Below, piece after piece: positions 8,695 through 17,768 of a stretch of 64,000 nt of DNA. The notes below the pieces were generated by a model, which searched no databases, was not told the DNA's origin, and saw nothing but the letters and a program-made list of their open reading frames with translations. Source of the stretch: Acidimangrovimonas sediminis (lineage in GTDB: Bacteria; Pseudomonadota; Alphaproteobacteria; Rhodobacterales; Rhodobacteraceae); the NCBI RefSeq assembly GCF_002871005.1, contig NZ_PHSN01000001.1, forward strand, positions 361,867 through 425,866, read 5' to 3'. Numbering within the stretch: position 1 is the stretch's first letter; every line of letters begins with the position of its first letter. The position numbers and the translations under genes are program-made.

Positions 8695-8907
8695 TCACCG
8701 CTTCCTGTCGTCGAGCTCCGCGTTGAAGAGCCGCAGGCGGTGGGTCAGGTTGTCCTCGTCCGTCACGCTGTCGAAATGCTCGAACAGGAACGACAGCGCC
8801 TCGCCCTCGTCGAGCCCGGCCTCGCGCGCGAAGCGCTTGAGGCGGCGATAGCCGTCCTCGGTCATCGAGACCGGGAAGCGGCGGGTCAGGCGAAAGCGTT
8901 TCGGCAT
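8695..8907 (-). CDS. Small basic protein, ribbon-helix-helix-like
   Basis: 70 residues. A basic beta-strand-like start ([25 protein letters not shown]) followed by two predicted helices resembles ribbon-helix-helix DNA-binding proteins, but I cannot name a family. GGAGGAGAGG precedes the ATG. It lies between two acyl-CoA dehydrogenase genes in the same direction, 61 bases after the upstream one, so it is probably co-transcribed. Possible roles are a local transcription factor or an antitoxin-like protein; no toxin partner is visible. Confidence 0.7.
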   Translation of the reverse strand: MPKRFRLTRRFPVSMTEDGYRRLKRFAREAGLDEGEALSFLFEHFDSVTDEDNLTHRLRLFNAELDDRKR

Positions 8908-8968
8908 CCTCTCCTCCGGGTTGGGGGCCGGGGTTCCCCGGCGCCCCGCCTTGTCTCCGGGGGCGAGC

Positions 8969-10744
8969 CTAGAACGCCTCGGCGTCGAGCGCCATGACCG
9001 GATCCGCGCCGCTTTCGATCCGCGCGAGGTGCATGGCGCAGGCCGGCAGCTGGCGGGCCATGTAGTAGCGCCCGGTGGCCAGCTTCGCCTCGTAGAAGTC
9101 GCGGTCCGAGGCACCGGCGTCGAGCGCCGCATGGGCGGCCTTCGCCATCCGCGTCCACATCAGGCCAAGGCAGACATGTCCCATCAGGTGCATGAAGTCG
9201 TAGGAGCCCGCCAGCGCCGCGTTCGGGTTCTTCATGCCGTTCTGCATGAAGAACATCCCCGCCGCCTGAAGCTGCTTCGACGCGGCCTTGAGCGGGTCGG
9301 TGAAGCCCTTCATCCGCTCGTCACCGTCGTGCGCCTTGCACTCGGCCTTCACCATCTCGAAGAAGGCCATGACGTGCTTGCCGCCGTCGGCCGCCAGTTT
9401 CCGCCCCACGAGGTCGAGCGCCTGGATCCCGTTCGCGCCCTCGTAGATCATCGCGATCCGGGCGTCGCGGGCAAATTGCGACATGCCGCCTTCCTCGATG
9501 TAGCCGTGCCCGCCCCAGACCTGCTGGGCCTGCACCGCGCCCTCGAACCCCTTGTCGGTGAGGAAGCCCTTGATCACCGGCGTCATCAGCGACACGAGGC
9601 CGTCGGCGTCCTTGTCGCCTGCGCGGTGGGCGCGGTCGATCAGGCTGGCGCCCCAGAAGGTGAAGGCGCGGGCGCCCTCGACGAACGACTTCTGGTCCAT
9701 CAGCATGCGGCGCACGTCGGGGTGGACGATGATCGGGTCGGCGGCCTTATCGGGCTCCTTCGCGCCGGTCACGTCGCGGCCCTGCAGGCGGTCCTTGGCA
9801 TAGGCCAGCGCGTTCTGGTACGCCGCCTCGGCCACGGCGTAGCCCTGCAGGCCCACGCCCATCCGCGCCTCGTTCATCATGGTGAACATGTTGCGCATGC
9901 CCTTGTGCAGCTCTCCCACGAGCCAGCCCTTCGCGCCATCGTAGTTCATCACGCAGGTGGCGTTGGCGTGGATGCCCATCTTCTCCTCGATCTTGCCGAC
10001 CGAAAGGGCGTTGCGGTCGCCGAGCGAGCCGTCCTCGTTCACCAGGAACTTCGGGACCACGAAGAGCGAGATGCCCTTGGTCCCCTCGCCGCCGCCGGGG
10101 GCTTTCGCCAGCACCAGGTGGATCACGTTGTCGGCCAGGTCATGGTCGCCCGCCGAGATGAAGATCTTCTGCCCTGTGATCAGGTAGGACCCGTCGTCCT
10201 GAGGTTCCGCCTTGGTGCGGATCTGGCCCAGGTCGGTGCCGCAATGCGGCTCGGTCAGGTTCATCGTGCCGGTCCAGTCGAGCGAGACCATCTTGGGCAG
10301 GTAGGTTTCCTTCTGCCCCTGCGAGCCGTGGGCCAGCAGCGCCGAGATCGCGCCGTGGGTCAGGCCTTGGTACATGTTGAACGCCATGTTGGCCGAGACG
10401 AAGATCTCGCCCACCGCGGTGCCCATCACGTAGGGCAGGTTCTGGCCCCCGAATTCCTCGGGCAGGTCGAGCCCGTTCCAGCCGCCTTCCTTCAGCGCCT
10501 CGAACGCCTCCTTGAAGCCCTTGGGCGTGGTCACCACGCCGTTTTCCAGCCGGCAGCCCTCCTGGTCGCCTGACAGGTTCAGCGGCGCGAGCACGTCGGT
10601 CGCAAGCTTGCCGGCCTCGTCGAGGATCGCTCCGGTCATGTCGCGGTCGATGTCCGCATAGCCCGCGACGTCGCTCTCGGTGACGCGCAGCACGTCGTGA
10701 AGCAGAAACTGCATGTCCTTGGTGGGGGCAATGTAGACGGGCAT
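8969..10744 (-). CDS. Acyl-CoA dehydrogenase with C-terminal extension (DmdC/AcdA-type)
   Basis: 591 residues, much longer than classical enzymes and typical of the subfamily that includes methylmercaptopropionyl-CoA dehydrogenase (DmdC). It begins with the subfamily's [18 protein letters not shown] leader. The FAD domain has [19 protein letters not shown] and [13 protein letters not shown]; the catalytic Glu is present in [18 protein letters not shown]; and a further ~130-residue helical domain follows. Substrate cannot be fixed: general fatty acyl-CoA and DMSP-derived acyl-CoA are both possible, and no other dmd gene lies here. A GGGAGAG site precedes ATG 10744. Confidence 0.92.
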   Translation of the reverse strand: MPVYIAPTKDMQFLLHDVLRVTESDVAGYADIDRDMTGAILDEAGKLATDVLAPLNLSGDQEGCRLENGVVTTPKGFKEAFEALKEGGWNGLDLPEEFGGQNLPYVMGTAVGEIFVSANMAFNMYQGLTHGAISALLAHGSQGQKETYLPKMVSLDWTGTMNLTEPHCGTDLGQIRTKAEPQDDGSYLITGQKIFISAGDHDLADNVIHLVLAKAPGGGEGTKGISLFVVPKFLVNEDGSLGDRNALSVGKIEEKMGIHANATCVMNYDGAKGWLVGELHKGMRNMFTMMNEARMGVGLQGYAVAEAAYQNALAYAKDRLQGRDVTGAKEPDKAADPIIVHPDVRRMLMDQKSFVEGARAFTFWGASLIDRAHRAGDKDADGLVSLMTPVIKGFLTDKGFEGAVQAQQVWGGHGYIEEGGMSQFARDARIAMIYEGANGIQALDLVGRKLAADGGKHVMAFFEMVKAECKAHDGDERMKGFTDPLKAASKQLQAAGMFFMQNGMKNPNAALAGSYDFMHLMGHVCLGLMWTRMAKAAHAALDAGASDRDFYEAKLATGRYYMARQLPACAMHLARIESGADPVMALDAEAF

Positions 10745-10805
10745 TCGCTCTCTCTCCCTTCGTTCGCGGCACGCGAGGGGGCGTGCGGCTCGATCCTCTG
10801 TACCT

Positions 10806-10920
10806 CGCCCCGGAGGGGCGGTGCTTTTCTCGCCCCGGAGGGGCGGTGCCTGATGCGCCCGGAGGGGCGGTCTTTCGCGTGCCCCGCTGGGGCGGCGCTC
10901 GACTGGCGCCGGAGGGGGCG
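10806..10920. repeat. Array of about five GC mini-hairpins
   Basis: Five units resembling GCCCCGGAGGGGC (each able to form a 4-5 bp stem with a 3-base loop) begin near 10806, 10830, 10856, 10880 and 10906, at a pitch of about 25 bases. The first two are the most alike, the last two degenerate. The array fills the space between the MerR stop and the leader of the long acyl-CoA dehydrogenase, so it is transcribed if the two genes share an mRNA. Confidence 0.75.
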
Positions 10921-11325
10921 CTACTGGGCGGCGTCGCGGCTGGCGGCCCTGGCCAGTTCCTGTTCGCCCCACGACAACTGGTCGCGCAGTTCGGCAATCG
11001 CCTCGCCCAGCTCGGCCTGCTGACGCTCCATCTGCGCCAGACGCTCGCGCGCCTTCTCGACGGTGCGGGCCAGCTGCTCGGTCTGCACGCCGCTGCGGTC
11101 GTACATGTCCAGCAGCTGGCGGATATCCTCGAGCGAGAAGCCGAAGCGCTTGCCGCGCAGGATCAGCTTCAGTCGCCCGCGGTCCTGCCGCGTGAACAGC
11201 CGCTTCTGGCCGTCGCGGATCGGGAACAGCAGCTCCTTCGCCTCGTAGAACCGCAGGGTGCGCGGCGTCACCTCGAAGGAATCGCACATCTCGCGGATCG
11301 TCATCAGGTCTTCGTTCGTCGTCAT
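10921..11325 (-). CDS. MerR family regulator, LiuR-like
   Basis: 134 residues. The N-terminal winged helix-turn-helix (about residues 8-75: [25 protein letters not shown]) contains [21 protein letters not shown], characteristic of MerR proteins such as LiuR that control branched-chain amino acid and fatty-acid degradation. A C-terminal coiled coil follows (about 85-130) for dimerisation; no metal-binding cysteines are present. It lies directly upstream of the acyl-CoA dehydrogenase genes it probably controls. GGGAG is 8 bases before ATG 11325. It is a paralogue of the next gene. Confidence 0.88.
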   Translation of the reverse strand: MTTNEDLMTIREMCDSFEVTPRTLRFYEAKELLFPIRDGQKRLFTRQDRGRLKLILRGKRFGFSLEDIRQLLDMYDRSGVQTEQLARTVEKARERLAQMERQQAELGEAIAELRDQLSWGEQELARAASRDAAQ

Positions 11326-11447
11326 CAATTCATCTCCCGGTCGCCCATTGTGGCATCGGCAGGTCGCCCTGTCCGGGCCGCGCTTGCAAAGGCAACCCTG
11401 GGTCTGGCCCGTGAGATGCAATCTAGGGCTGCAGTTTACAAGTGAAG

Positions 11448-11463
11448 TTGACGTTAGCGTAAA
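11448..11463. promoter_or_regulatory. LiuR-type operator candidate
   Basis: TTGACGTTAGCGTAAA is an imperfect palindrome close to the TTTACGTAAACGTAAA pattern recalled for LiuR-type MerR regulators. It is about 120 bases upstream of the MerR start at 11325, in the 191-base gap between the two merR genes. A second palindrome, TGACGTCA, lies just beyond it (11471-11478). Autoregulation is the simplest reading. Confidence 0.5.
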
Positions 11464-11516
11464 GATAACGTGACGTCACGGCCGGGCTGACCGAACGTCA
11501 GCCGATTCCCGCCGGT

Positions 11517-11909
11517 TCAGGCCGGTTTGCGCGGTGCTCCTTCGGCAGCCAGCCGCCGGGTCTCCTCGCGCAGGGCGCGCAGGTCCTCGATCGTGGCATC
11601 CAGCTCGCGGCGCTGGGTTTCCAGCGCGGCCAGCTGGCGGTCGGCCATCTCGACGAACACCTCGAACTGCGGGACGGAGCCCTTCTCGTCGTAGAGCTCC
11701 AGCCACTGGCGCATTTCCTCGAGCGAGAAGCCGAAGCGCCGGCCGCGCATGATGAGGGTCATGCGCGCCACTTCGCGCGGGGTGTAGAAGCGCGCGCGGC
11801 CGTCGCGGATCGGAGAGAGTAGTTCGATGTATTCATAGTAGCGAAGGGTGCGCGGGGTGACGTCGAACTTCGCACACATCTGCTTGAAACTGATCGGGGT
11901 ATCGCCCAT
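11517..11909 (-). CDS. MerR family regulator (paralogue of the 10921 gene)
   Basis: 130 residues, the same layout as its neighbour: helix-turn-helix with FKQMCAKFDVTPRTLRYYEYIELL and LIMRGRRFGFSLEEMRQWLELYD, then a coiled coil to the end, and no metal-binding cysteines. The shared architecture and tandem position suggest an old duplication. GGAGG precedes ATG 11909. It is divergent from the thioesterase operon at 12123 and could regulate both sides; its inducer is probably an acyl-CoA (inference from LiuR-type relatives). Confidence 0.87.
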   Translation of the reverse strand: MGDTPISFKQMCAKFDVTPRTLRYYEYIELLSPIRDGRARFYTPREVARMTLIMRGRRFGFSLEEMRQWLELYDEKGSVPQFEVFVEMADRQLAALETQRRELDATIEDLRALREETRRLAAEGAPRKPA

Positions 11910-12122
11910 GCCCGCCTCCGTGATCCGGCCATAACCTAGGCCGGGCGCGCGGTGGGTTCAATGCAGCTGAGAGGCAGCTGAGGCGCAATCGAGGAGTGGC
12001 CGGACGGCAAGTGTGTCGGGCAGGGGGCGCTCGAACGCACCTTGGGGGTCGGGGCGCATCGGGGCTTGCGGCGGGCGGCGCGGCACGCGAAGAACGGGGG
12101 GAAACAGCGGGAAGTGTGCGAC

Positions 12123-12644
12123 ATGACGGGCGGCGACGACACGGCGGACGGCGCGGCGAGCGGCGGGCCCAATGGAGGGCCGAATGACGGCACGCCCGAG
12201 AACCGGGCACGGTTCGCGCGCCAGTTCATCGAGGCGATCCCCCATGCCCGGGCCCTCGGCATGCAGCTCGACGAGATCGGCAACGGTGTCGCGGTGATCT
12301 CCATGCCCTACGACGCGCGGCTCGTGGGCGACCCGGCCACCGGGGTGATCCACGGCGGCGCGGTCTCTGCGTTGATGGACACGGCCTCGGGCGCCGCGGT
12401 GATGTCCCACCCCTCCGCCCCCGGCGCCACCGCTACGATCGACCTGCGGATCGACTACATGCGCGCCGCCACCCCCGGGCAGCGGATCACCGCGCGGGCC
12501 GAATGCTACCACATCACCCGCTCGGTCGCCTTCGTGCGCGCCAGCGCGACGGACGACGATGCGGGCCGCCCGGTCGCCGCCGCCACCGGCAGCTTCACCG
12601 TCGAGCAGCCGCAGGCCGGCCGGAACGGGGAGACCGGGGCATGA
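12123..12644 (+). CDS. PaaI-type hot-dog thioesterase 1
   Basis: 173 residues. After a Gly/Asp-rich N-terminal stretch of about 30 residues, a single hot-dog domain contains [21 protein letters not shown], the PaaI-type active-site helix, and [23 protein letters not shown]. It would hydrolyse an acyl-CoA, possibly aromatic. The start at MTGGDD has only a weak Shine-Dalgarno (GGGAAG); an internal start near the hot-dog domain is possible. Its stop overlaps the next start as ATGA. Confidence 0.85.
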   Translation: MTGGDDTADGAASGGPNGGPNDGTPENRARFARQFIEAIPHARALGMQLDEIGNGVAVISMPYDARLVGDPATGVIHGGAVSALMDTASGAAVMSHPSAPGATATIDLRIDYMRAATPGQRITARAECYHITRSVAFVRASATDDDAGRPVAAATGSFTVEQPQAGRNGETGA

Positions 12645-13162
12645 GCCGTCCGCGCCCCGAACCCGTGCAGGTCATCAAGCAGCGCCGCGATGCCGTCCTG
12701 CGCGCGCTGGCCGAGGGCATTCCCTATGCCAAGTTCCTCGGCATCAGCTTCGATCGCCGGGGAGATGAGCTGACCGCGATCCTGCGCTATGACGACAAGC
12801 TGATCGGCAATCCCTTCCTGCCAGCGATCCATGGCGGTGTCACGGCCGCCTTTCTCGAGACCACCGCGATCGTCGAGCTGAGCTGGTCGATCCTGTGGGA
12901 GGCGATGGAGCGCGGCGAGATCGACCCCGTCAACCTCGATCCCGCCAGGCTGCCGCGGCTGCCCAAGACCATCGACTTCACCGTCGACTACCTGCGCTCG
13001 GGCCTGCCGCGTGACGCCTATGCGCGGGCGCGGGTGAACCGCTCGGGCCGGCGGTACGCCAGCGTCCATGTCGAGGCCTGGCAGGACAACCGCTCGCGCC
13101 TGATCGCGCAGGCGACCGGGCATTTCCTGATGCCTGCGCGGGACGCGATCGGGGATGGCTGA
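12641..13162 (+). CDS. PaaI-type hot-dog thioesterase 2
   Basis: 173 residues, hot-dog fold with [22 protein letters not shown] and [22 protein letters not shown]. It is a diverged partner of the preceding thioesterase; tandem hot-dog proteins may form mixed oligomers. It carries an insertion of about 20 residues ([20 protein letters not shown]) after the active-site helix. It shares four bases with the upstream gene and eight with the MATE exporter downstream, so all three should be co-translated. Confidence 0.87.
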   Translation: MSRPRPEPVQVIKQRRDAVLRALAEGIPYAKFLGISFDRRGDELTAILRYDDKLIGNPFLPAIHGGVTAAFLETTAIVELSWSILWEAMERGEIDPVNLDPARLPRLPKTIDFTVDYLRSGLPRDAYARARVNRSGRRYASVHVEAWQDNRSRLIAQATGHFLMPARDAIGDG

Positions 13163-14459
13163 CATCACCCACCGGCGGGTCCTGAAGATCGCGCTGCCCA
13201 TCGTCGTGTCGAACGCCACCGTGCCGATCCTCGGCGCGGTCGACACCGGGGTGGTCGGGCAGATGGGGCTTGCCGCGCCGATCGGGGCGGTCGGGGTGGC
13301 CGCGGTGGTGCTGTCGTCGGTCTACTGGATCTTCGGATTCCTGCGGATGGGCACCTCGGGCATGGTGGCGCAGGCCCATGGCGCCGGCGACGTGCCCGAG
13401 ACCGGTGCCATCCTGATGCGCGCCCTGCTGACCGGCTGGGGCGCGGGGCTGATGTTCATCGTGTTGCAGTTGCCGCTCTTCTGGCTGGCCTTCAAGGTCG
13501 CACCCGCCTCGGCCGAGGTCGAGGCGCTGGCGCGCCAGTACCTTGCGATCCGGATCTGGGGCGCGCCCGCGACGATCTCGATCTACGCCGTCACCGGCTG
13601 GCTGATCGCGCTGGAACGAACCCGGGGCGTGCTGGCAATGCAGGTCGCGATGAACGCGCTGAACGTGGGTCTCGATCTGTGGTTCGTGCTCGGCCTCGGC
13701 TGGGGTGTCGAGGGGGTGGCCGCGGCCTCGCTTATCGCCGAGTGGACCGGGCTGGCCCTCGGGCTGTGGTTCTGCCGCGGCGCCTTTGGCGGCGACCAGT
13801 GGCGCGACTGGGCGCGGGTGTTCGACCGGGCGCGGCTGAAGCGGATGATTTCGGTCAATACCGACATCATGCTGCGATCGCTCCTGCTGCAGGGGTCGTT
13901 CACCGCCTTCGTCTTCCTCGGGGCAGGGTTCGGCGATGTCACGCTGGCCGCCAACCAGGTGCTGATGCAGTTCATCGAGATCACGGCCTATGCCCTCGAC
14001 GGCTTTGCCTTCGCCGCCGAGTCGCTGGTGGGCCAGGCGGTGGGCGCGCGGGCGCCCGGCAGGATCCGCCGCGCCTCGGTCGTGTCGTCGCAATGGGGCG
14101 TGATGGCGGCACTGGTGCTGGCGGCGGTCTTCTGGTTCGCGGGGCCCGCGCTGATCGACCTGATGGCCAGGGCCCCCGACGTGCGCGGGACGGCCCGGGT
14201 CTTCCTGCCCTGGGCCGCGTTCATCCCGATCGTCAGCGTGGCCAGCTACATGTTCGACGGCATCTTCATCGGCGCCACGCGGACCGCGGCGATGCGCAAC
14301 GCAATGGCGGTGTCGGTGGCGGTCTATGCCGTGGCGCTGGCGGTGCTGATCCCGGCCATGGGCAACCACGGCCTCTGGGCCGCGCTTCTGGTCCTGAACG
14401 GCCTGCGCGCGCTGACCCTCTGGCGCCGCTACCCGGCGCTGGAGCGGGCGGCGGCCTGA
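13155..14459 (+). CDS. MATE family efflux transporter, DinF-like
   Basis: 434 residues with about twelve hydrophobic segments in two six-helix halves; the N-terminus RRVLKIALPIVVSNATVPILGAVDTGVVGQMG is the usual MATE start. DinF-type MATE proteins export organic cations or bile-acid-like compounds using Na+ or H+. It overlaps the thioesterase by eight bases, so it may export a product released by thioester hydrolysis (inference). Confidence 0.92.
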   Translation: MADITHRRVLKIALPIVVSNATVPILGAVDTGVVGQMGLAAPIGAVGVAAVVLSSVYWIFGFLRMGTSGMVAQAHGAGDVPETGAILMRALLTGWGAGLMFIVLQLPLFWLAFKVAPASAEVEALARQYLAIRIWGAPATISIYAVTGWLIALERTRGVLAMQVAMNALNVGLDLWFVLGLGWGVEGVAAASLIAEWTGLALGLWFCRGAFGGDQWRDWARVFDRARLKRMISVNTDIMLRSLLLQGSFTAFVFLGAGFGDVTLAANQVLMQFIEITAYALDGFAFAAESLVGQAVGARAPGRIRRASVVSSQWGVMAALVLAAVFWFAGPALIDLMARAPDVRGTARVFLPWAAFIPIVSVASYMFDGIFIGATRTAAMRNAMAVSVAVYAVALAVLIPAMGNHGLWAALLVLNGLRALTLWRRYPALERAAA

Positions 14460-14504
14460 CCGGGGGCATCGCGGCGCTGAAGCGGGGTGCCCGGGACAGG
14501 GGCT

Positions 14505-15395
14505 TCAATCCGCGCCGGAGAGTTCCGCCGAGAGGAAGTCGAGCAGCAGTTGCAGGCGCCTCGGCGTATGCACCCGGGGCGGCGTCACGGCGTAGAGGTT
14601 GCTTGCCTCCTGCGCGTAGCTTTCAAGTACCGTCTCCAGCCGCCCGGCCTTGATGTCATCTGCGATGTCGGTGTGGGACTTCATCACCACCCCGGCGCCG
14701 GCGATCGCCCACGCGCGCAGCGCCTGGCCGTCGTTGGCGCTGCGGTCGCCGCTGACCCGGACGCGGAAGCGTTGGCCGTTCTCGGTGAAGGGCCAGTTCG
14801 TCTGGGTCTCGCCGGGCAGGGCGAAGATCATGCAATTGTGCCCGGCCAGGTCGCGCGGATGTTCCGGCCGTCCATGCGCCTCCCAGTAGGACGGGGCGGC
14901 GCAGATGCACTTGCGGGCCCGCAGAAGCAGCCGCGCGCGCAGGTCGGAATCCGCCAGCGGCCCGGTGCGGAACGCAAGGTCGTAGCCGTTCTCGACCAGA
15001 TCGACCAGGCTGTCGCTGAGGTAAAGCTGCACCGACAGGCCCTTGTGACGGCGCATGAAGGCGTCGATCAGCGGTGCGATGCGCTGGCGGCCAAGGTCGT
15101 TGGTCGCGGTGATCCGCAGGTGCCCGGTGACCGGCCCGCCATCGCGCACCCCCGCCATCGCCTCGTCGATATCGGCCAGGATCTGGCGGCTGCGCTCGGC
15201 GAAATCGCGGCCCTCGGGGGTCAGCGAAAGCTGTCGGGTGGAGCGCACGACCAGCTGGGTTCCCAGCCGTTCCTCGAGTTGCCGCAGGCCGTGCGACACG
15301 GTCGACGGCGCAACCCCCCAGAGGCGCGCAACCGCCGAAAGGCTGCCGGCGTCGACGATGGCGACAAGCAGGCGCATGAGCTTCGGATCGTCCAT
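14505..15395 (-). CDS. LysR family regulator
   Basis: 296 residues. The helix-turn-helix (residues about 1-60) has VAIVDAGSLSAVARLWGVAPSTVSHGLRQLEERLG, followed by a type 2 periplasmic-binding-like effector domain of the CrgA/AaeR-like group (GHLRITATNDLGRQRIAPLIDAF). It is divergent from the aldo/keto reductase gene, the usual arrangement for a LysR protein and its target, with an inverted repeat just outside its own start. Confidence 0.92.
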   Translation of the reverse strand: MDDPKLMRLLVAIVDAGSLSAVARLWGVAPSTVSHGLRQLEERLGTQLVVRSTRQLSLTPEGRDFAERSRQILADIDEAMAGVRDGGPVTGHLRITATNDLGRQRIAPLIDAFMRRHKGLSVQLYLSDSLVDLVENGYDLAFRTGPLADSDLRARLLLRARKCICAAPSYWEAHGRPEHPRDLAGHNCMIFALPGETQTNWPFTENGQRFRVRVSGDRSANDGQALRAWAIAGAGVVMKSHTDIADDIKAGRLETVLESYAQEASNLYAVTPPRVHTPRRLQLLLDFLSAELSGAD

Positions 15396-15396
15396 T

Positions 15397-15413
15397 TTTC
15401 GGTTCTATCGAAA
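15397..15413. promoter_or_regulatory. LysR-type inverted repeat
   Basis: TTTCG-N7-CGAAA, with the T-N11-A form of a LysR recognition box, begins two bases upstream of the LysR start codon. The position suits autorepression plus control of the divergent reductase. No clear -35/-10 pair is identified. Confidence 0.5.
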
Positions 15414-15567
15414 GCTCCGTGCGATGCGAGGCCTATTTTTCCCCTGCCTCGAACTCTATCTCGACCGGGGGGGCGGCAAGGCCCCTGCCTGCGTGGTCCG
15501 GCCCGTCCGCCGCGCGGCGGAATGCCGCAAGACCGCCCCGAACCTGAAACAGCAAGGAGACGCAACC

Positions 15568-16521
15568 GTGACACCCCGGACCCTCGGCAAGACCGGAATG
15601 GAGATCGCCCCCGTCGTCTTTGGCGGCAACGTTCTTGGCTGGACCACGGACGAGGCCGCAAGCTTCCGCGTTCTCGACGCCTTCATCGACCACGGTTTCG
15701 ACGCGATCGACACCGCCGACGTGTATTCGGCCTGGGTCGACGGCCACAAGGGCGGCGAATCCGAAACCGTGCTGGGCAAGTGGTTCGCCGCGCGCCCGGG
15801 CATGCGCGACAAGGTGAAGCTTTTCACCAAGGTCGGCTCCGACATGGGCGGCCCGGGCGAGAAGGGCCTGTCGAAGGACTGGATCCTGAAGGCGGTCGAC
15901 CGGTCGCTGGCGCGGATGGGGGTCGAGACGATCGACCTGTACTTCTCGCACTGGCCCGATCCGTCGGTCGAGCATGCCGAGACGCTGGGCGCCTACCAGA
16001 CGCTGATCGAGGCCGGCAAGATCCGTGCGATCGGCGCGTCGAACTACGATGCCGCGCTGCTGAGTGCCGCGCTCGAGGCCGCCCGGGCGGGGAACCTGCC
16101 GGCCTACGGCGTGGTCCAGCCGGAATACAACCTCTACGACCGGTCCGCCTACGAGGGGGCGCTGCAGACACTGTGCCTAAAGGAAGATATCGGCGTGGTG
16201 ACCTACTTCAGCCTCGCCGCCGGGTTCCTGTCGGGCAAGTACCGCAGCGAGGCCGACCTGTCGGGTCGTCAGCGCGGCGGCATGGTGGGCAAGTACCTGA
16301 CCGAGCGGGGCATGGCGATCCTCGACGTGCTCGAGGACGTGGCCGCGGGCCATGATGCCAGCCCCTCCGAAGTGGCGCTTGCCTGGATCCTCACGCGGGA
16401 CGGCGTGACCGCACCGATCGCCAGCGCGACCTCGGTCGCGCAGGTCGAGAGCTTTGCGCGGGCCGCGTCGCTGACGCTGGGCGCGGAGGATCTTTCGCGG
16501 CTGAACGACGCCGGCGCCTGA
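15568..16521 (+). CDS. Aldo/keto reductase
   Basis: 317 residues, AKR barrel. N-terminus TPRTLGKTGMEIAPVVFGGNVLGW; catalytic tetrad Asp/Tyr in AIDTADVYSAW, Lys in KLFTKVGSDMG and His in DLYFSHWPDP; the NADPH-binding end resembles APIASATSVAQ. It reduces an aldehyde or ketone with NADPH; substrate unknown. The start is GTG 15568, preceded by AAGGAG at 15554; a longer reading has no ribosome site. It is the likely target of the divergent LysR. Confidence 0.9.
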   Translation: MTPRTLGKTGMEIAPVVFGGNVLGWTTDEAASFRVLDAFIDHGFDAIDTADVYSAWVDGHKGGESETVLGKWFAARPGMRDKVKLFTKVGSDMGGPGEKGLSKDWILKAVDRSLARMGVETIDLYFSHWPDPSVEHAETLGAYQTLIEAGKIRAIGASNYDAALLSAALEAARAGNLPAYGVVQPEYNLYDRSAYEGALQTLCLKEDIGVVTYFSLAAGFLSGKYRSEADLSGRQRGGMVGKYLTERGMAILDVLEDVAAGHDASPSEVALAWILTRDGVTAPIASATSVAQVESFARAASLTLGAEDLSRLNDAGA

Positions 16522-16665
16522 TCCGCCGGTCTTCGGGGTGGCGGCCCCCCGGGCTGTCGCCCCGACACCCCGTTTCCACCTCACCACCTCCTCCCTCAGG
16601 CGCCATGCGTGGCGCGCCCCTGCGGTGCGTCGCCTCCTCCCGCTTGACGTTTCCCGGGATTCCAG

Positions 16666-17415
16666 ATGCTCGATACCCTTCTCCTCTTCCTCGCCGCGCT
16701 CATCGTCGGCGCGTCGAAGGGCGGCCTTGCCTCGGCCGCCGCCATCAGCGTGCCGCTGCTCGCGCTGTTCATGAACCCGGTGAAGGCGGCGGCCACGCTC
16801 CTGCCGGTCTACATCGTGACCGACTGGATCGGCGTGTGGCTCTACCGCAAGAACTTCTCGACGCGGAACCTGCTGATCCTGACGCCGTCGATCGTGCTCG
16901 GCGTCGCGATCGCCATGCTGATCACGCCCTACACGCTCGAATGGGCGCTTCTGGTCTTCACTGGGGCGATCGGCCTCTGGTATTGCGCCCGGGTCTGGCT
17001 CAAGCGTGGCGAGCCCGAGAAGAAGCCTGCCCGCGTCGTGCCCGGCATCTTCTGGGGCACGCTCACCGGCATCGCCAGCTTCATCACCCATTCCGGGGCG
17101 CCGCCGTCGCAGGCCTACCTGCTGCCGCAGAAGCTGCCGAAGCTGCAATTCGCGGGCACCGTGGCGATCTCCTTCGCCATCGGCAACCTGGCCAAGCTGC
17201 CGGCCTATTATGCCATCGGCCAGCTGGATGGCCTGCATTGGAGCTTGATCGCGGGTCTCGCCGTCGCGGGGATCGTCGGCACCTTCCTCGGGCGCTGGCT
17301 GACCTCGCTGCTGCCCGAGGGCGTCTACATGCGGACGATCCAGATCTTCCTGTTCATCCTGTCGTGCCTGCTTCTGGTGCGGGGCGGGCTGTCGGCCGCG
17401 GGCAAGCTGGGCTGA
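16666..17415 (+). CDS. TauE/SafE family membrane transporter (sulfite exporter-like)
   Basis: 249 residues with seven to eight hydrophobic helices; the two-repeat TauE/SafE signature is visible (IVGASKGGLASAAAISVPLLAL and FITHSGAPPSQAYLLP). Members export sulfite, sulfoacetate or other organic anions. No sulfur gene lies next to it, so the substrate is open. The upstream 140 bases hold TTGACG about 25 bases before the ATG and no strong ribosome site. It ends eight bases from the convergent arsC stop. Confidence 0.88.
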   Translation: MLDTLLLFLAALIVGASKGGLASAAAISVPLLALFMNPVKAAATLLPVYIVTDWIGVWLYRKNFSTRNLLILTPSIVLGVAIAMLITPYTLEWALLVFTGAIGLWYCARVWLKRGEPEKKPARVVPGIFWGTLTGIASFITHSGAPPSQAYLLPQKLPKLQFAGTVAISFAIGNLAKLPAYYAIGQLDGLHWSLIAGLAVAGIVGTFLGRWLTSLLPEGVYMRTIQIFLFILSCLLLVRGGLSAAGKLG

Positions 17416-17423
17416 GCGGATGC

Positions 17424-17768
17424 TCAGAGGATCGCGGTGACCGCCTCGGGCGGGCGCCCGATCGCCGCGCGCGGACCGTTGAAAAGAACCGGCCGCTCGA
17501 TCAGCTTCGGGTGCGCCGCCATCGCGTCGATGAGGCGGTCTTCGGCCGCGTCGCGGGTCAGCCCCAGCTCGGCGAAGAGCGCCTCCTTGGTGCGCACGAG
17601 ACCGATTGCCGGCAGGTTGAGGGCCGCCAGCGCGGCGCGGATCTCCGCCTCGGTCGGCGGATCGTCGAGGTAGCGGCGGATCGTGGGCGCGAGGCCCCGG
17701 TCCTCAAGCAGCGCAAGCGCCTCGCGCGACTTGGAACAGCGCGGGTTGTGCCAGAGCGTCAGGGTCAC
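17424..17768 (-). CDS. arsC: ArsC-family arsenate reductase (glutaredoxin type)
   Basis: 114 residues. The catalytic cysteine is Cys11 in [12 protein letters not shown], followed by the ArsC fold with [24 protein letters not shown] and [17 protein letters not shown]. The family reduces arsenate with glutathione, though some members are YfgD-like proteins of uncertain role; no other ars gene is nearby. GTG 17768 was chosen because AAGGA lies 6 bases before it and it overlaps the pyrD stop as GTGA. Confidence 0.88.
   Translation of the reverse strand: MTLTLWHNPRCSKSREALALLEDRGLAPTIRRYLDDPPTEAEIRAALAALNLPAIGLVRTKEALFAELGLTRDAAEDRLIDAMAAHPKLIERPVLFNGPRAAIGRPPEAVTAIL

Noticed and set aside
10806..10920. 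CRISPR array
   Set aside because: Repeats are too short and degenerate, spacers are about 10 bases, and no cas gene is present.
12978..14369. 463-residue minus-strand open frame opposite the MATE gene
   Set aside because: Arg/His/Pro-rich shadow without motifs; the plus strand carries a clear transporter.
14487..16355. 622-residue plus-strand open frame opposite LysR and over the reductase
   Set aside because: Covers two genes in wrong frames; basic low-complexity translation.
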